Positions 9,074 to 17,536 of a stretch of 64,000 nt of DNA are shown here, piece by piece. Both the position numbers and the translations under genes were made by a program. The first letter of the stretch is position 1; each line of letters starts with the position of its first letter. Below the pieces are notes generated by a model. That model saw nothing but the letters and a program-made list of their open reading frames with translations. It did no database searches and had not been told where the DNA came from. The DNA comes from SIG299 sp045531955. Its GTDB lineage: Bacteria > Bacillota > Clostridia > Lachnospirales > Lachnospiraceae. Location: NCBI GenBank assembly GCA_045531955.1, contig JAZSFC010000006.1, positions 62,001 to 126,000 on the forward strand. Direction: 5' to 3'.

Positions 9074-10585
9074 TTACAGATTTTCTATGATTTCTTCTAT
9101 AGAGATAACATTGCTATATCCTTTGTCTGAAAGCCCTTTAAATATAACTCCGCTTGAAAATGTGGCCGCAATCACAATAACATCTGCCACCGGAAGATTA
9201 TCCTCTATACAATATACCGGATATTCGCTCTCCACTTTCTCTTTGTTTTTATCAAGGATATAAGCAATTTCAACAGAAGACTCTCTTAATTCACTTATCA
9301 TTAGTTTTGCCAATGGTCCATAGCCATATATGGCAACAGATTTGTATCCTCTTTTTGCAAAATACGCTTCCAACTTTGTTCCTTGATATTTAGCCTCCAC
9401 CCATTGCTCATATACGCTCAGATAATGCCGGCAACGTCCTTCTGCAGAATTCACCTTATTTTCTGATTGCTGATATTTTTTGTGGTATTCTTCTACATGC
9501 TTTTCGTAGTTCTTTTTTGCATAGTTTATTGCTTCTAAATAGGCATAAGAACTTTCCTCATCCGGTTCCAGATACATTCCTTCGCCCCATTCATTCCACG
9601 CATTTAAAAAGACCATTTCATTTCCTGCTGCTGCATTTTTTCCTAAAAGCTCTGTAAAATACCTGGCGAATTTTTCCGGAGATGCACCTTCAATTGCTCG
9701 TCCTTGCGCTCCCCTTCTCGGCGTATCATCATATTTTACAAAACCACCGGATATATACTTTCCTGATTTTACATTTCGGTTCAGTATGCTGTTCCATATT
9801 ATGTCATATCCTAAAACGCGCACGTTGGATTTCCTTTTATCAGCCTCTTGTAACTCCAATTTTCTGATACTGCTTCCCGGTTCCCAACATACAATCTTAT
9901 CAAAGATAGCATCGTGAATTCCCGAACGGTCGCCACAATCTCCACCTAACAGGTAGAGTCCATCAAACCCCGCCTTTACCGCTAATTGATTCCATAAATA
10001 AATCATTCGTTCAACACACGGCATAAGCTCAGGACGATAAATCATAAACACAGGCTTATTATCTATCTTGATATAGCGGTCATCTTTAAAGAACTCAAGC
10101 AAATAGTTAAAATGTTCTGTCCAGGCCTGTTCTTCCCCATACTTCTGCTCCAATAAAATCCGCTTGCCGTCCAGCGTCTTCTTCTCGAAGGTACTGGCCC
10201 AAACATTCACGTTAGACATTCCACTCCACGTTCTTGCCCATGTTTCATTTGCCCAGCAAAAACAGAACGGCATATCAATGTCTTTCCACTGTAAAAGATT
10301 TTCTGCCGGCTTCTCTAAAATCTTACGGCCATCCTTAAACCAATAATGATACATACAGACACCATCTATTCCATACTGCTTCATCAAATCCGCTTGCCAC
10401 TGCATAGTGGTTTTTTCAGTTAAATCATAGTAATTCTCCTCATATGGGACCACCGGCTGCGCATGGCCATCGAACAGTGGTTTTGCTGCTTTTACGGTCG
10501 TCCACTCCGTGAAGCCATCACCCCACCACTCATCGTTTTCTTTTACTCTATGAAATTGTGGTAAGTACATTGCCAGGACTTTCAT
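9074..10585 (-). CDS. WbsX-type (GH99-like) glycan protein with C-terminal Rossmann-like module
   Basis: 503 residues. Residues 1 to ~360 match the WbsX/GH99-like family found in O-antigen and rhamnan clusters. The N-terminal LPQFHRVKENDEWWGDGFTE and the internal WFKDGR, FCWANETWARTW and LNAWNEWGEG motifs are diagnostic. Family members are annotated as glycosyltransferases by context, although the fold is that of an endo-mannosidase, so the true reaction is uncertain. From about residue 415 the shared module follows, with VAIYGYGPLAK and then YILDKNKE. Only nine bases separate its stop codon from the upstream methyltransferase gene region. Confidence 0.85.
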   Translation of the reverse strand: MKVLAMYLPQFHRVKENDEWWGDGFTEWTTVKAAKPLFDGHAQPVVPYEENYYDLTEKTTMQWQADLMKQYGIDGVCMYHYWFKDGRKILEKPAENLLQWKDIDMPFCFCWANETWARTWSGMSNVNVWASTFEKKTLDGKRILLEQKYGEEQAWTEHFNYLLEFFKDDRYIKIDNKPVFMIYRPELMPCVERMIYLWNQLAVKAGFDGLYLLGGDCGDRSGIHDAIFDKIVCWEPGSSIRKLELQEADKRKSNVRVLGYDIIWNSILNRNVKSGKYISGGFVKYDDTPRRGAQGRAIEGASPEKFARYFTELLGKNAAAGNEMVFLNAWNEWGEGMYLEPDEESSYAYLEAINYAKKNYEKHVEEYHKKYQQSENKVNSAEGRCRHYLSVYEQWVEAKYQGTKLEAYFAKRGYKSVAIYGYGPLAKLMISELRESSVEIAYILDKNKEKVESEYPVYCIEDNLPVADVIVIAATFSSGVIFKGLSDKGYSNVISIEEIIENL

Positions 10586-10594
10586 TTTCTCTCC

Positions 10595-12265
10595 TTAAAT
10601 CCATCTAACCCCTTGCATAATTGCACGTTTTTGATATAAAGATAAATAGTTTTCTTTATTATTTTTTCCGTGTACATATTCAGAAAAACTCTTTTCCATC
10701 ACTTCATATATCGGAATATTTTCTTCATTTATTCCAAGCAAAGCAAGAAACTGTTTCTTAGTAAAATGCGCTTTTAAGTATGCCGCATATTTATCATATA
10801 ATTGATAGAGCGCTCTCCATATGACATATTCATAAGGTATTTCAAAATCAAATACCCACTCATAGTCAAAATTGAACAGACCGTTCTCTGTTATCTTTAA
10901 GTTTGAAAAAAGTAAATCCATATTTGTTACTTTCAAACTTAATCCTTGCAAAGGCGCACAATCACCAAAAACCTTTTTAAACTCCTCTGTCAGTCGGAAA
11001 GGAATACTTTCTTGTTCCGATGGTGCCAACTTGTTTTCTATTAACTCTTTTACCTTTGCTATAAACATTGTCGGATTATTTCTCCATTGAAACAAATAAT
11101 GGTCCACATCTTCTCCGCTTATGTATGGAACCCAGTATTCCCCATGAACTATTTCGCCCTCAGCATAGCTGATATTTGCAAGCGTATGTTTCCATTTATC
11201 CTCATTATCTTTTTGTTTTAATATATGATTTTGCGCGGCTTCATTTAAAGCTTTCTTAACCACATATTTTTTTCCATTCTTTTCTATTATCGACGTGGAT
11301 ATTCTGTACTCTTTCTTTCTCATTCTGCTATATTTAGAAAAGCTGTAAAAACTCTCTCTTTCCCCACATACCACAAGATAAGAATTGGAAAAATAGGAAA
11401 ACATTTGATCCCGACATACCTGATCAAACGCAGCGGCATCATTAAAATTATATACCCTGTCCTGGCTATAATCCTCTTTGAAACAGCGGACATCTCCGGG
11501 ATTTGGAAGATATGTATCACTATATATCACTCGAGGAAGCTTGTAATCAGGCAATGGATAATAAAAGCTATACTCATCAATTCCTACTTGTTCTAAGATT
11601 TCTTTTATTTCCTGCTTAGAAAATGTACGGATATTTTTTTCTCCCACATAATCATTCAACCCACTATAAATTTTACCGGTATGGTCTTCCGGCGCACCGT
11701 TAAAGTATTTCATTCCCATTTTGTTTTCAATAGCAATGAAGATTTTCCCGCCCGGTTTTAAATATTCTTTTACCTTTTTCAGCATTGCAAAATAAGGCTG
11801 TTCGTCTGATACATACAGACCTGCATATTCCCACACACCAATCAGTGTAACATAGTCATATTTTTTATGAATCTTTATATCTTGGAAATTCCCTAAAATA
11901 ATTTCTATATTATTACATTCTTTATTGCGATATGCATTTATTAAGGAGCGTTTTTCCGAAAGTTCAATACAGGTCACATATTTTGCCTTTCTGCTAAGTA
12001 AGCCTGTTAATGCACCGCAGCCCGAACCCACCTCTAAAATTTCTGCATCTGCTTTAAACGGATACCACTCTAACAGATTTTCCCGTACATCTGAAACATG
12101 GTATAAAATCGGCCACTGTGTACTGCTAAGCAATAATTCTTTCTGGGTTCCGGACTGAAACGCTTCTAAAATAGTGTTCTCAATTTTTCCATCAGAATAG
12201 AAATCTTTATTCGGATAAAAGGTATAATCTAAAATAACATTACCTATTTTTTTTTTCACGACCAT
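10595..12265 (-). CDS. Class I SAM-dependent methyltransferase with C-terminal kinase-like region
   Basis: 556 residues. A class I methyltransferase domain spans about 60-230, with motif I EILEVGSGCGALTG and an acidic CIELSEK strand end. The C-terminal half ends in an aminoglycoside-phosphotransferase-like pattern: NMDLLFSNL followed by FNFDYEWVFDFEIP. Such two-domain proteins occur in surface-polysaccharide clusters and may methylate and perhaps phosphorylate a sugar. The substrate cannot be read from the sequence. The fourth to sixth codons are an uninterrupted run of ten A on the coding strand (247-256 of the 12 kb block, i.e. 12247-12256), a likely slippage site. AGGAG lies just upstream of the ATG. 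Confidence 0.8.
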   Translation of the reverse strand: MVVKKKIGNVILDYTFYPNKDFYSDGKIENTILEAFQSGTQKELLLSSTQWPILYHVSDVRENLLEWYPFKADAEILEVGSGCGALTGLLSRKAKYVTCIELSEKRSLINAYRNKECNNIEIILGNFQDIKIHKKYDYVTLIGVWEYAGLYVSDEQPYFAMLKKVKEYLKPGGKIFIAIENKMGMKYFNGAPEDHTGKIYSGLNDYVGEKNIRTFSKQEIKEILEQVGIDEYSFYYPLPDYKLPRVIYSDTYLPNPGDVRCFKEDYSQDRVYNFNDAAAFDQVCRDQMFSYFSNSYLVVCGERESFYSFSKYSRMRKKEYRISTSIIEKNGKKYVVKKALNEAAQNHILKQKDNEDKWKHTLANISYAEGEIVHGEYWVPYISGEDVDHYLFQWRNNPTMFIAKVKELIENKLAPSEQESIPFRLTEEFKKVFGDCAPLQGLSLKVTNMDLLFSNLKITENGLFNFDYEWVFDFEIPYEYVIWRALYQLYDKYAAYLKAHFTKKQFLALLGINEENIPIYEVMEKSFSEYVHGKNNKENYLSLYQKRAIMQGVRWI

Positions 12266-12292
12266 CTTCTCCTACAATTTCAACATTTTCTT

Positions 12293-13219
12293 CTATTTTA
12301 ATTTTTTAAAATTTGCATTACATAACAGTTCTTGAACATCATAATACAATTCTTGACCACCCGCTATTTTATTTAAAACATCATATATATAAGCATATCT
12401 ATCTGGAACCTTTATACTAATAACCTCGTCACATTCCGTTTCAAATGGAGCAAAACATACTTTCTTCTCATACGGCAGTTTTAAGAATTCCTCAACTGTT
12501 TGCATGCTCTGCGCAATTACCAGCACAAAAAGATTATCCCACTTAATACGCTTTTTTCTTCTTTCCCATTTCTGTCTCACTTCTTCATATTCCACATCAT
12601 GCCAACAATGTAATTTAACATCTCCACATCCACAAACTGGATATTGAAATTGCTCTTTCTTATTCCAATCGTATCCTTCAAAATTTAATGGCTGTTCCAT
12701 GTAATATTTGGGATTTTTTAAGAATTTAATATAATCCTCTTCTGGAATAAAAATATTAATAAATGGCGAACAAAAAGGAAGAAATAATTTATGATATGTA
12801 GTCCCCCCCCAGCAAAAATTAGTAAAAATAGTTGGCGGATTTCTCTTTAAGGACAGATAACTATCCAACTCAAAATTTGGCATTTTTAAAACTTCATATG
12901 AAATAACATTATCCTCTTTAATTCCAATTTCATATGCTTCTAAACAAATTTCCTTATAGAATTTGCGACCCGTCATTACGATAATCAATTCCGGTTCAAG
13001 TTCTGCTATTTCCTTTTTCTCCTTCCAACACCATCCAAATAAAGGAGTAAGAAGAGGAAGTTCGTTAGAAGTCACACCTACTATCTGAATTATGTCTTTC
13101 TGTTCATAATACTTTATCAGATTAATATTCTCAAAAAATATTTTTCCCGTCCCCCATAAAACACAACGTAAAGCCTTATAATTTAAACCTTTAGATTTGC
13201 AAATAGTATTTTCTCCCAT
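12293..13219 (-). CDS. DUF1919 protein with N-terminal Rossmann-like module and a G8 tract
   Basis: 308 residues, paralogous along its length to the 7012-7884 gene. The shared module occupies about 15-105 (CVLWGTGKIFFENINLIKYY, then VTSNEL, then LIIVMTGR). The DUF1919 region follows, with NFCWGGTTYHKL and FCSPFINIFI. The Trp-Gly-Gly codons are encoded by an eight-base G run (12803-12810 on the plus strand as C8), unusual in this AT-rich region. The chosen start has AAAGGAG upstream and overlaps the upstream gene by 37 bases. Confidence 0.8.
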   Translation of the reverse strand: MGENTICKSKGLNYKALRCVLWGTGKIFFENINLIKYYEQKDIIQIVGVTSNELPLLTPLFGWCWKEKKEIAELEPELIIVMTGRKFYKEICLEAYEIGIKEDNVISYEVLKMPNFELDSYLSLKRNPPTIFTNFCWGGTTYHKLFLPFCSPFINIFIPEEDYIKFLKNPKYYMEQPLNFEGYDWNKKEQFQYPVCGCGDVKLHCWHDVEYEEVRQKWERRKKRIKWDNLFVLVIAQSMQTVEEFLKLPYEKKVCFAPFETECDEVISIKVPDRYAYIYDVLNKIAGGQELYYDVQELLCNANFKKLK

Positions 13220-14742
13220 ATAATACTCCTTTGTTCTACACCTAATCCTACTAAATATCTTATAACTTCTTCTACTACTTCAGTATTATTAATTGCTATC
13301 ACTATTTTATCATACAATGTCTTCGCTATCTCTTCCGGATTTTTAATCGTTTCTCCATGAAAACACTCCAATAATTTGTAATTTTTATCAACCCACAAAA
13401 CAACCTGCGTTTGGGAAACCAATTTTTGATAAACTCGTTTTCCCAAATCCCCTGCACCATAAAGCACAACCCGGGTATTTAAGTCAACGTCATACTCATT
13501 ACAAATAACCCTATTATCCTCTGCAAAATCACATCGGATTCCTATTCGCAAAAATAAAGGAATGTAATATTTTTTTATTGTCTCACTATCCCACAATAAT
13601 AACTCTTTACTATCCTCTATATACTCTAAGCTGTTTACAATTTTATCATAATGCCCGTGCCAACCGCGCTCTTGTTTCTCCTTTTGAAACCTAGGAACTC
13701 TGTCCTTAAATATCTTCCGTTCTGCCTGCTCTATCGTTCGAAGCGGATAATGTCGATTTAAGACCTTTAGTGGAAAAGCTTTCGGATAATCCACAACAGC
13801 CATATGTCCGCCCGAACTTTTTATTTCCAATTCCTTTGCTTTTTTCCATGTTTTCCTTTGTTCAAAATGACCTTTTCTATGACCAAAATCAAACCATGTA
13901 TCTTGCATAAAAATAGAATCTACCTGTTTGCAATTTGTTAGCTTGAAATCAATCACTGTATTATCAATTAGATTATAACCCATACTGTCCACATGATAAA
14001 TAAACTCTCTTAATGTTGTTCCTGGCCACGGACTAATTCGCATCTCGTCTGCATCATAATGAATAAACCAATTGTAATCCAATTCTCTATTTATTTGTTC
14101 TGTACGCTCCAACTGATGATACCAGTCATAATACTCTTTTTTTCCATCTGCCGGGAAGCGCTCTATCATAATTCTATTACTAAATCTTTTTGCGTATCCT
14201 TCCATGATTTCATAAGAACCATCGTCAGACCAATTATCTACCAAATAAATATCTACCTCTTGGCTTAAAAGATATTCTATTGTTTTTGCTACAATATCTG
14301 CCTCATTATAAACATGCATAATAGCAAGTACTTTAAAATCATCTGGAATTATATATTCTCCACAATACCCAAACAAGGGACCAAAAAAATACATTTTTCC
14401 TGTTTGATTAGAAAATGTATTTAAATCACACACTGTATTGGTAATTTGACACAAATCTCTTTCCCAAACTTCAGCTTTACTGTATACTAATATATTGTTT
14501 TGATTCTTGTTTTCCCTAATCCATTCAACATCTTCACATGAAATATCATTTTCGTAACACAAAACAGCTAGAGACGATTTTTTGATTTCATTCAAAGTGG
14601 TAACTCGAGTTTTTTTATTCTGTAAAAAAACTCCCGATAAATCAAGTGTATCTCCATAAACAAAAAAATTTTTCTTTTGTAACCCATTTATTAAGACGTT
14701 TATAATACTCTCCATGCAATTGCTACTATTCTCAAAAATCAT
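13183..14742 (-). CDS. GT2-like glycosyltransferase with C-terminal Rossmann-like module
   Basis: 519 residues. The N-terminal ~145 residues are of unknown type. A GT-A glycosyltransferase region of the family 2/92-like kind follows: VLAIMHVYNEADI, LVDNWSDDGSYE and the DxD-containing FIHYDADEM. Glycan-binding candidates NRHYPLRT and RGWHGHYD come after it. From about residue 420 the shared module is present with RVVLYGAGDLGKRVYQKL, LWVDKNYK and YDKIVIAIN, the clearest 'DKN' copy in the window. The start has GAGAGG seven bases upstream. Its 3' end overlaps the start of the DUF1919 gene. Confidence 0.83.
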   Translation of the reverse strand: MIFENSSNCMESIINVLINGLQKKNFFVYGDTLDLSGVFLQNKKTRVTTLNEIKKSSLAVLCYENDISCEDVEWIRENKNQNNILVYSKAEVWERDLCQITNTVCDLNTFSNQTGKMYFFGPLFGYCGEYIIPDDFKVLAIMHVYNEADIVAKTIEYLLSQEVDIYLVDNWSDDGSYEIMEGYAKRFSNRIMIERFPADGKKEYYDWYHQLERTEQINRELDYNWFIHYDADEMRISPWPGTTLREFIYHVDSMGYNLIDNTVIDFKLTNCKQVDSIFMQDTWFDFGHRKGHFEQRKTWKKAKELEIKSSGGHMAVVDYPKAFPLKVLNRHYPLRTIEQAERKIFKDRVPRFQKEKQERGWHGHYDKIVNSLEYIEDSKELLLWDSETIKKYYIPLFLRIGIRCDFAEDNRVICNEYDVDLNTRVVLYGAGDLGKRVYQKLVSQTQVVLWVDKNYKLLECFHGETIKNPEEIAKTLYDKIVIAINNTEVVEEVIRYLVGLGVEQRSIIWEKILFANLKV

Positions 14743-14767
14743 ATAAATACCTCTCGCTTATACGCAT

Positions 14768-15949
14768 TTATCTCCACTGTGGATTACTCCAGATTATTTT
14801 ACTTTTTTCGATTCCTCTGCTTACTAAGTCAGAAGTAATGGAGTCGAACACTTTCTCATTTGCTACCGCAACTAAGATTATGTCATAATCCAGAAACGCC
14901 AGTCGACTTAGGTCTTTTATTTTTCTGTATTCGCATAAAATCCTTTCACAATTCTTATCTACCCAATCCAATATTTTTATGTTTTCATATTTACACAACT
15001 GTGCATACAAATCAAATCCTACATTTCCGGCTCCATATAAAATAATTTTTTTATACATTAAGTACGATATATTAGATAAATAATATTGTCTCTTAATTTT
15101 TTTGTACTGAGCCTCCCCTAGCAACCTCACTAACATGGTATTTTTATAATATTCATTTAATGAATCATGTACACTTTTAGGATATTGATACTCATCAAAA
15201 ATTCTTTTTATATGCTCATATAATTTCGTTGCTTCCACTGCCATTACAATCCCATTTTCATGACTCATAGAGTCTTCTCGAATTCTATAGTGATAAAACG
15301 CTCGCTTCGTCACTCCCATCTTTGAACAGTTTTGCAATATATGAATAAAACAAATCAAATCCTCCCCGAACGATTGTGAATCTGGCACATTATTGTAGTA
15401 TTTTTCAATAAGCTCTCTCTTAAATATTTTCAAGCATACTCCTGGATATATTTGATTTTTTGCCATTGTTGTTTTTGTATTATCTCCAAAGACATTTACT
15501 CCTAAAAAAGAGTGTCGGTTTTCTTCTGTAAAGTCATAAAGATAATCACAATTAATCCCCTTGTGCATTTCGTCATTTTTGTATATATTGGCATGATATA
15601 AATCAGCCCCGGATTCAGTCATATATTTCTCCATAGTGCTGCAAAAATCGGATTCCACGTAATCGTCACTGTCTATAAACATAACATATGTTCCTGTTGC
15701 AAGCTCCAATCCTGTTTTTCTTGCTCTTACCAAACCCCCGTTTTCTTTGTGTATTACCTTTATCCTATTATCCTGTTTTGCAAAAGCATCACAAATAGCT
15801 CCTGAATTATCTGTTGAACCATCATCTACCACAATAATTTCTAAAGAATCGTAATCTTGATTGATTATACTTTCCAAGCACTGCTCCAAAAATTGTTCCA
15901 TATTATAGACCGTTACAATAACACTAATTACATTTTTCTTTATATTCAT
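14768..15949 (-). CDS. GT2 family glycosyltransferase with C-terminal Rossmann-like module
   Basis: 393 residues. The GT2 domain (1 to ~220) has VISVIVTVYNMEQFLEQ, IIVVDDGSTDNSG and the FIDSDDYV metal motif. The module begins near residue 300 (KIILYGAGNVGFDLY, LDWVDKNCE, YDIILVAVAN). It is the first gene after the disrupted region at 16.0-17.5 kb. A sigma-28-like promoter (15999-16025) lies about 50 bases upstream, so it may head its own transcript covering the left third of the island. Confidence 0.86.
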   Translation of the reverse strand: MNIKKNVISVIVTVYNMEQFLEQCLESIINQDYDSLEIIVVDDGSTDNSGAICDAFAKQDNRIKVIHKENGGLVRARKTGLELATGTYVMFIDSDDYVESDFCSTMEKYMTESGADLYHANIYKNDEMHKGINCDYLYDFTEENRHSFLGVNVFGDNTKTTMAKNQIYPGVCLKIFKRELIEKYYNNVPDSQSFGEDLICFIHILQNCSKMGVTKRAFYHYRIREDSMSHENGIVMAVEATKLYEHIKRIFDEYQYPKSVHDSLNEYYKNTMLVRLLGEAQYKKIKRQYYLSNISYLMYKKIILYGAGNVGFDLYAQLCKYENIKILDWVDKNCERILCEYRKIKDLSRLAFLDYDIILVAVANEKVFDSITSDLVSRGIEKSKIIWSNPQWR

Positions 15950-15998
15950 TCTATCATCTTACCTTCGTTTCTTTCAAATGTCCACATCTATAAATACT

Positions 15999-16025
15999 AT
16001 ATCGGCTTATTCCCGAAAATACTCA
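15999..16025 (-). promoter_or_regulatory. Possible sigma-28-type promoter of the left island operon
   Basis: On the minus strand the -10 element GCCGATAT (15999-16006) matches the sigma-28 consensus closely. The -35 position, 15 bases away, reads TGAG rather than TAAA (16022-16025). The site lies between an upstream terminator and the GT2 gene start at 15949. The -35 mismatch makes this the weakest of the five sites of this type in the window. Confidence 0.4.
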
Positions 16026-16032
16026 AGTCAAC

Positions 16033-16086
16033 CAATAAAACAAAAATCAAGCTTGCAACCACCCAAAACGACTGCAAGCTTGATTT
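16033..16086 (-). terminator. Rho-independent terminator
   Basis: A 14-bp perfect stem (16044-16057 with 16073-16086) is followed on the minus strand by a T-rich run (16033-16046). It stops leftward transcription coming from the JAB cassette and the nuclease remnant before the GT2 operon at 15949. Confidence 0.75.
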
Positions 16087-16139
16087 ACACGTAAATATAA
16101 TAACTTTGGTTTTAATATGATGCCACAGAAACGCTTTAA

Positions 16140-16383
16140 ACCATTGCTTTCTTTATCATGTTGTAAATTGGTCGGATTTCTTCCACTTCAGCCTCCAACT
16201 CTTCAGCAATTTGCTACAATGTTTTTTGTTTTTGAATTATTTTACGCACCAAAGTTTCCAGTCCTTGAAGAACGCCCTGGCTGATTCCCTGACTGATTCC
16301 AACCTTAACACCATCATTCCAGCGTTCTTCCAATTCCTCTTTAAACAATTCTTTTAATGCTTCGCACATCTCTTTCACCTCGC
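16140..16383 (-). pseudogene. C-terminal remnant of a PD-(D/E)XK nuclease-like gene
   Basis: This segment is closely similar to the 3' end of the intact gene at 34308-35180 (there 34313-34543). A CAG codon has become TAG (plus-strand cta near 16215), there is a 12-bp in-frame duplication encoding an extra GISQ, and the homology stops abruptly at 16383. The matching upstream (leader) part of the same element reappears at 17268-17449, with two unrelated genes in between. The gene is therefore broken by replacement of its 5' two thirds. Confidence 0.85.
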
Positions 16384-16450
16384 ATGTCACTCCCGGCCTA
16401 AACTTGTTTTTTCAACCATACATTCTCTAAATACATCGGCATATTACGTC

Positions 16451-16744
16451 CTACCATTCCGGCACACAAAAATCTGTGATAGTAACACTACCACTTTGCA
16501 TATCAACTTCACAATGGGCATAGTAAGGCATGTACTTTGCATCATCCAAAACAATGCTATCCATACTTTCCAAATCATACAATTGCTCCGGTTTATCATC
16601 AATCCCCACATAGCAAATCATTTTTCCGTTTTCCTCTCCGTAAGAACACACAGCATTATCCTCATGTTGTTTGCAAAAATCGTAACCTATTTTATCAATG
16701 CAGGCACGAATACCAATTTTCTTTGCCTCTTCAGCTGTTAACAT
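16451..16744 (-). CDS. Hypothetical small protein, partner of the JAB peptidase
   Basis: A 97-residue soluble acidic protein that I do not recognise. It begins MLTAEEAKKIGIRACIDK, has a central SYGEENGKMICYVGIDD strand pair and ends in a short VTITDFCVPEW segment. The ATG at 16744 has GAGGAGG seven bases upstream. A GTG six codons earlier would read through the ribosome site. Its start lies 15 bases beyond the stop of the JAB-like gene, and the pair forms a bicistron embedded in the broken nuclease element. The pairing suggests a substrate, inhibitor or partner role, but this is inference. Confidence 0.7.
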   Translation of the reverse strand: MLTAEEAKKIGIRACIDKIGYDFCKQHEDNAVCSYGEENGKMICYVGIDDKPEQLYDLESMDSIVLDDAKYMPYYAHCEVDMQSGSVTITDFCVPEW

Positions 16745-16758
16745 AAGAATACCTCCTC

Positions 16759-17229
16759 TCACAACTCTTCAAACACATTACTCGTGAATTCTTTTTCCAC
16801 TCCGCTTATGTATGAAATTATTACACTTTTCTTCTGTCCAATAATTTTTAAAAAGTTTCTATCTGCAGCAGACGGTGCAATTATGCCTCTATCAGGATGT
16901 GTATGCGCAATCAGGCGCAATTTTCTCGCTTTTAACATATCGAATAATTCCCCGTCAAACTCACAATGATAGGTTGTACCATGAAAAAGAATGTCTTTCC
17001 TTTTTCCTCGTAACAACGCAAATTCATGTTGCGTTGCAGCGGATAAATATGCAATATCTTTTATTGCTATACTCTGTTCCCGCAATACGACCCAATTCCC
17101 CGAATTCGGGACACGGCTTAACAACCTCTTTCTTCGTTTACTTAATCCGGCCTGTCCTTTTATTATTGCCTCTAAAGAATTTTTCATTGATTCCGTCGAT
17201 GCTAATAATAAGTCGTTCTGTTCTCCCAT
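16759..17229 (-). CDS. JAB/MPN-domain (Mov34-like) metallopeptidase
   Basis: 156 residues with the JAMM zinc-peptidase signature. A candidate catalytic Glu lies in the TQHEFALL segment, and HTHPDRGIIAPSAADRNFL near residues 110-130 supplies the HxHPx(7)SxxD motif. Prokaryotic JAB proteins cleave ubiquitin-like fusions, process sulfur carriers or act in phage-defence systems. The start at 17229 follows AGGAGG by six bases. The cassette sits between two halves of a broken nuclease-like element and is co-transcribed with the 97-residue gene. Nothing else here points to a sulfur-carrier role. Confidence 0.75.
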   Translation of the reverse strand: MGEQNDLLLASTESMKNSLEAIIKGQAGLSKRRKRLLSRVPNSGNWVVLREQSIAIKDIAYLSAATQHEFALLRGKRKDILFHGTTYHCEFDGELFDMLKARKLRLIAHTHPDRGIIAPSAADRNFLKIIGQKKSVIISYISGVEKEFTSNVFEEL

Positions 17230-17267
17230 CCATTTCCTCCTTGTACTTTTTGTCACAGGAGGTTCGA

Positions 17268-17449
17268 AAACTCCTGCCTTTATGGGGTATAAAAGCAAGA
17301 ATTATTTCAGACAAAAGAATGGCATGCTGTTTGCAGCGACCTGATTTGACGGGGAATTGAAAATTAACAACCTGCTTTGGTCATAATATATCATTAAGCC
17401 CTTCATTTTGCAATACAACGCCCTTTAATTTCGGCATAATGCACAAAAA
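17268..17449. repeat. Copy A of a ~182-bp direct repeat (leader of the nuclease-like element)
   Basis: This block is near-identical to 35222-35405, the upstream region of the intact nuclease-like gene. Both begin aaactcctgcctttatgggg and end in gcacaaaaa. Here the repeat precedes the JAB cassette rather than the nuclease. It may supply that cassette's promoter. The 230-bp stretch to 17536 holds no other feature that I can see. Confidence 0.85.
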
Positions 17450-17536
17450 TCGGGCGAATTTTTAACGAAAGAGATGAGTCAAAATTGTTCGATATCCTTA
17501 CGCACATGCTCTACACGGTTATGTAACCTCCATACT

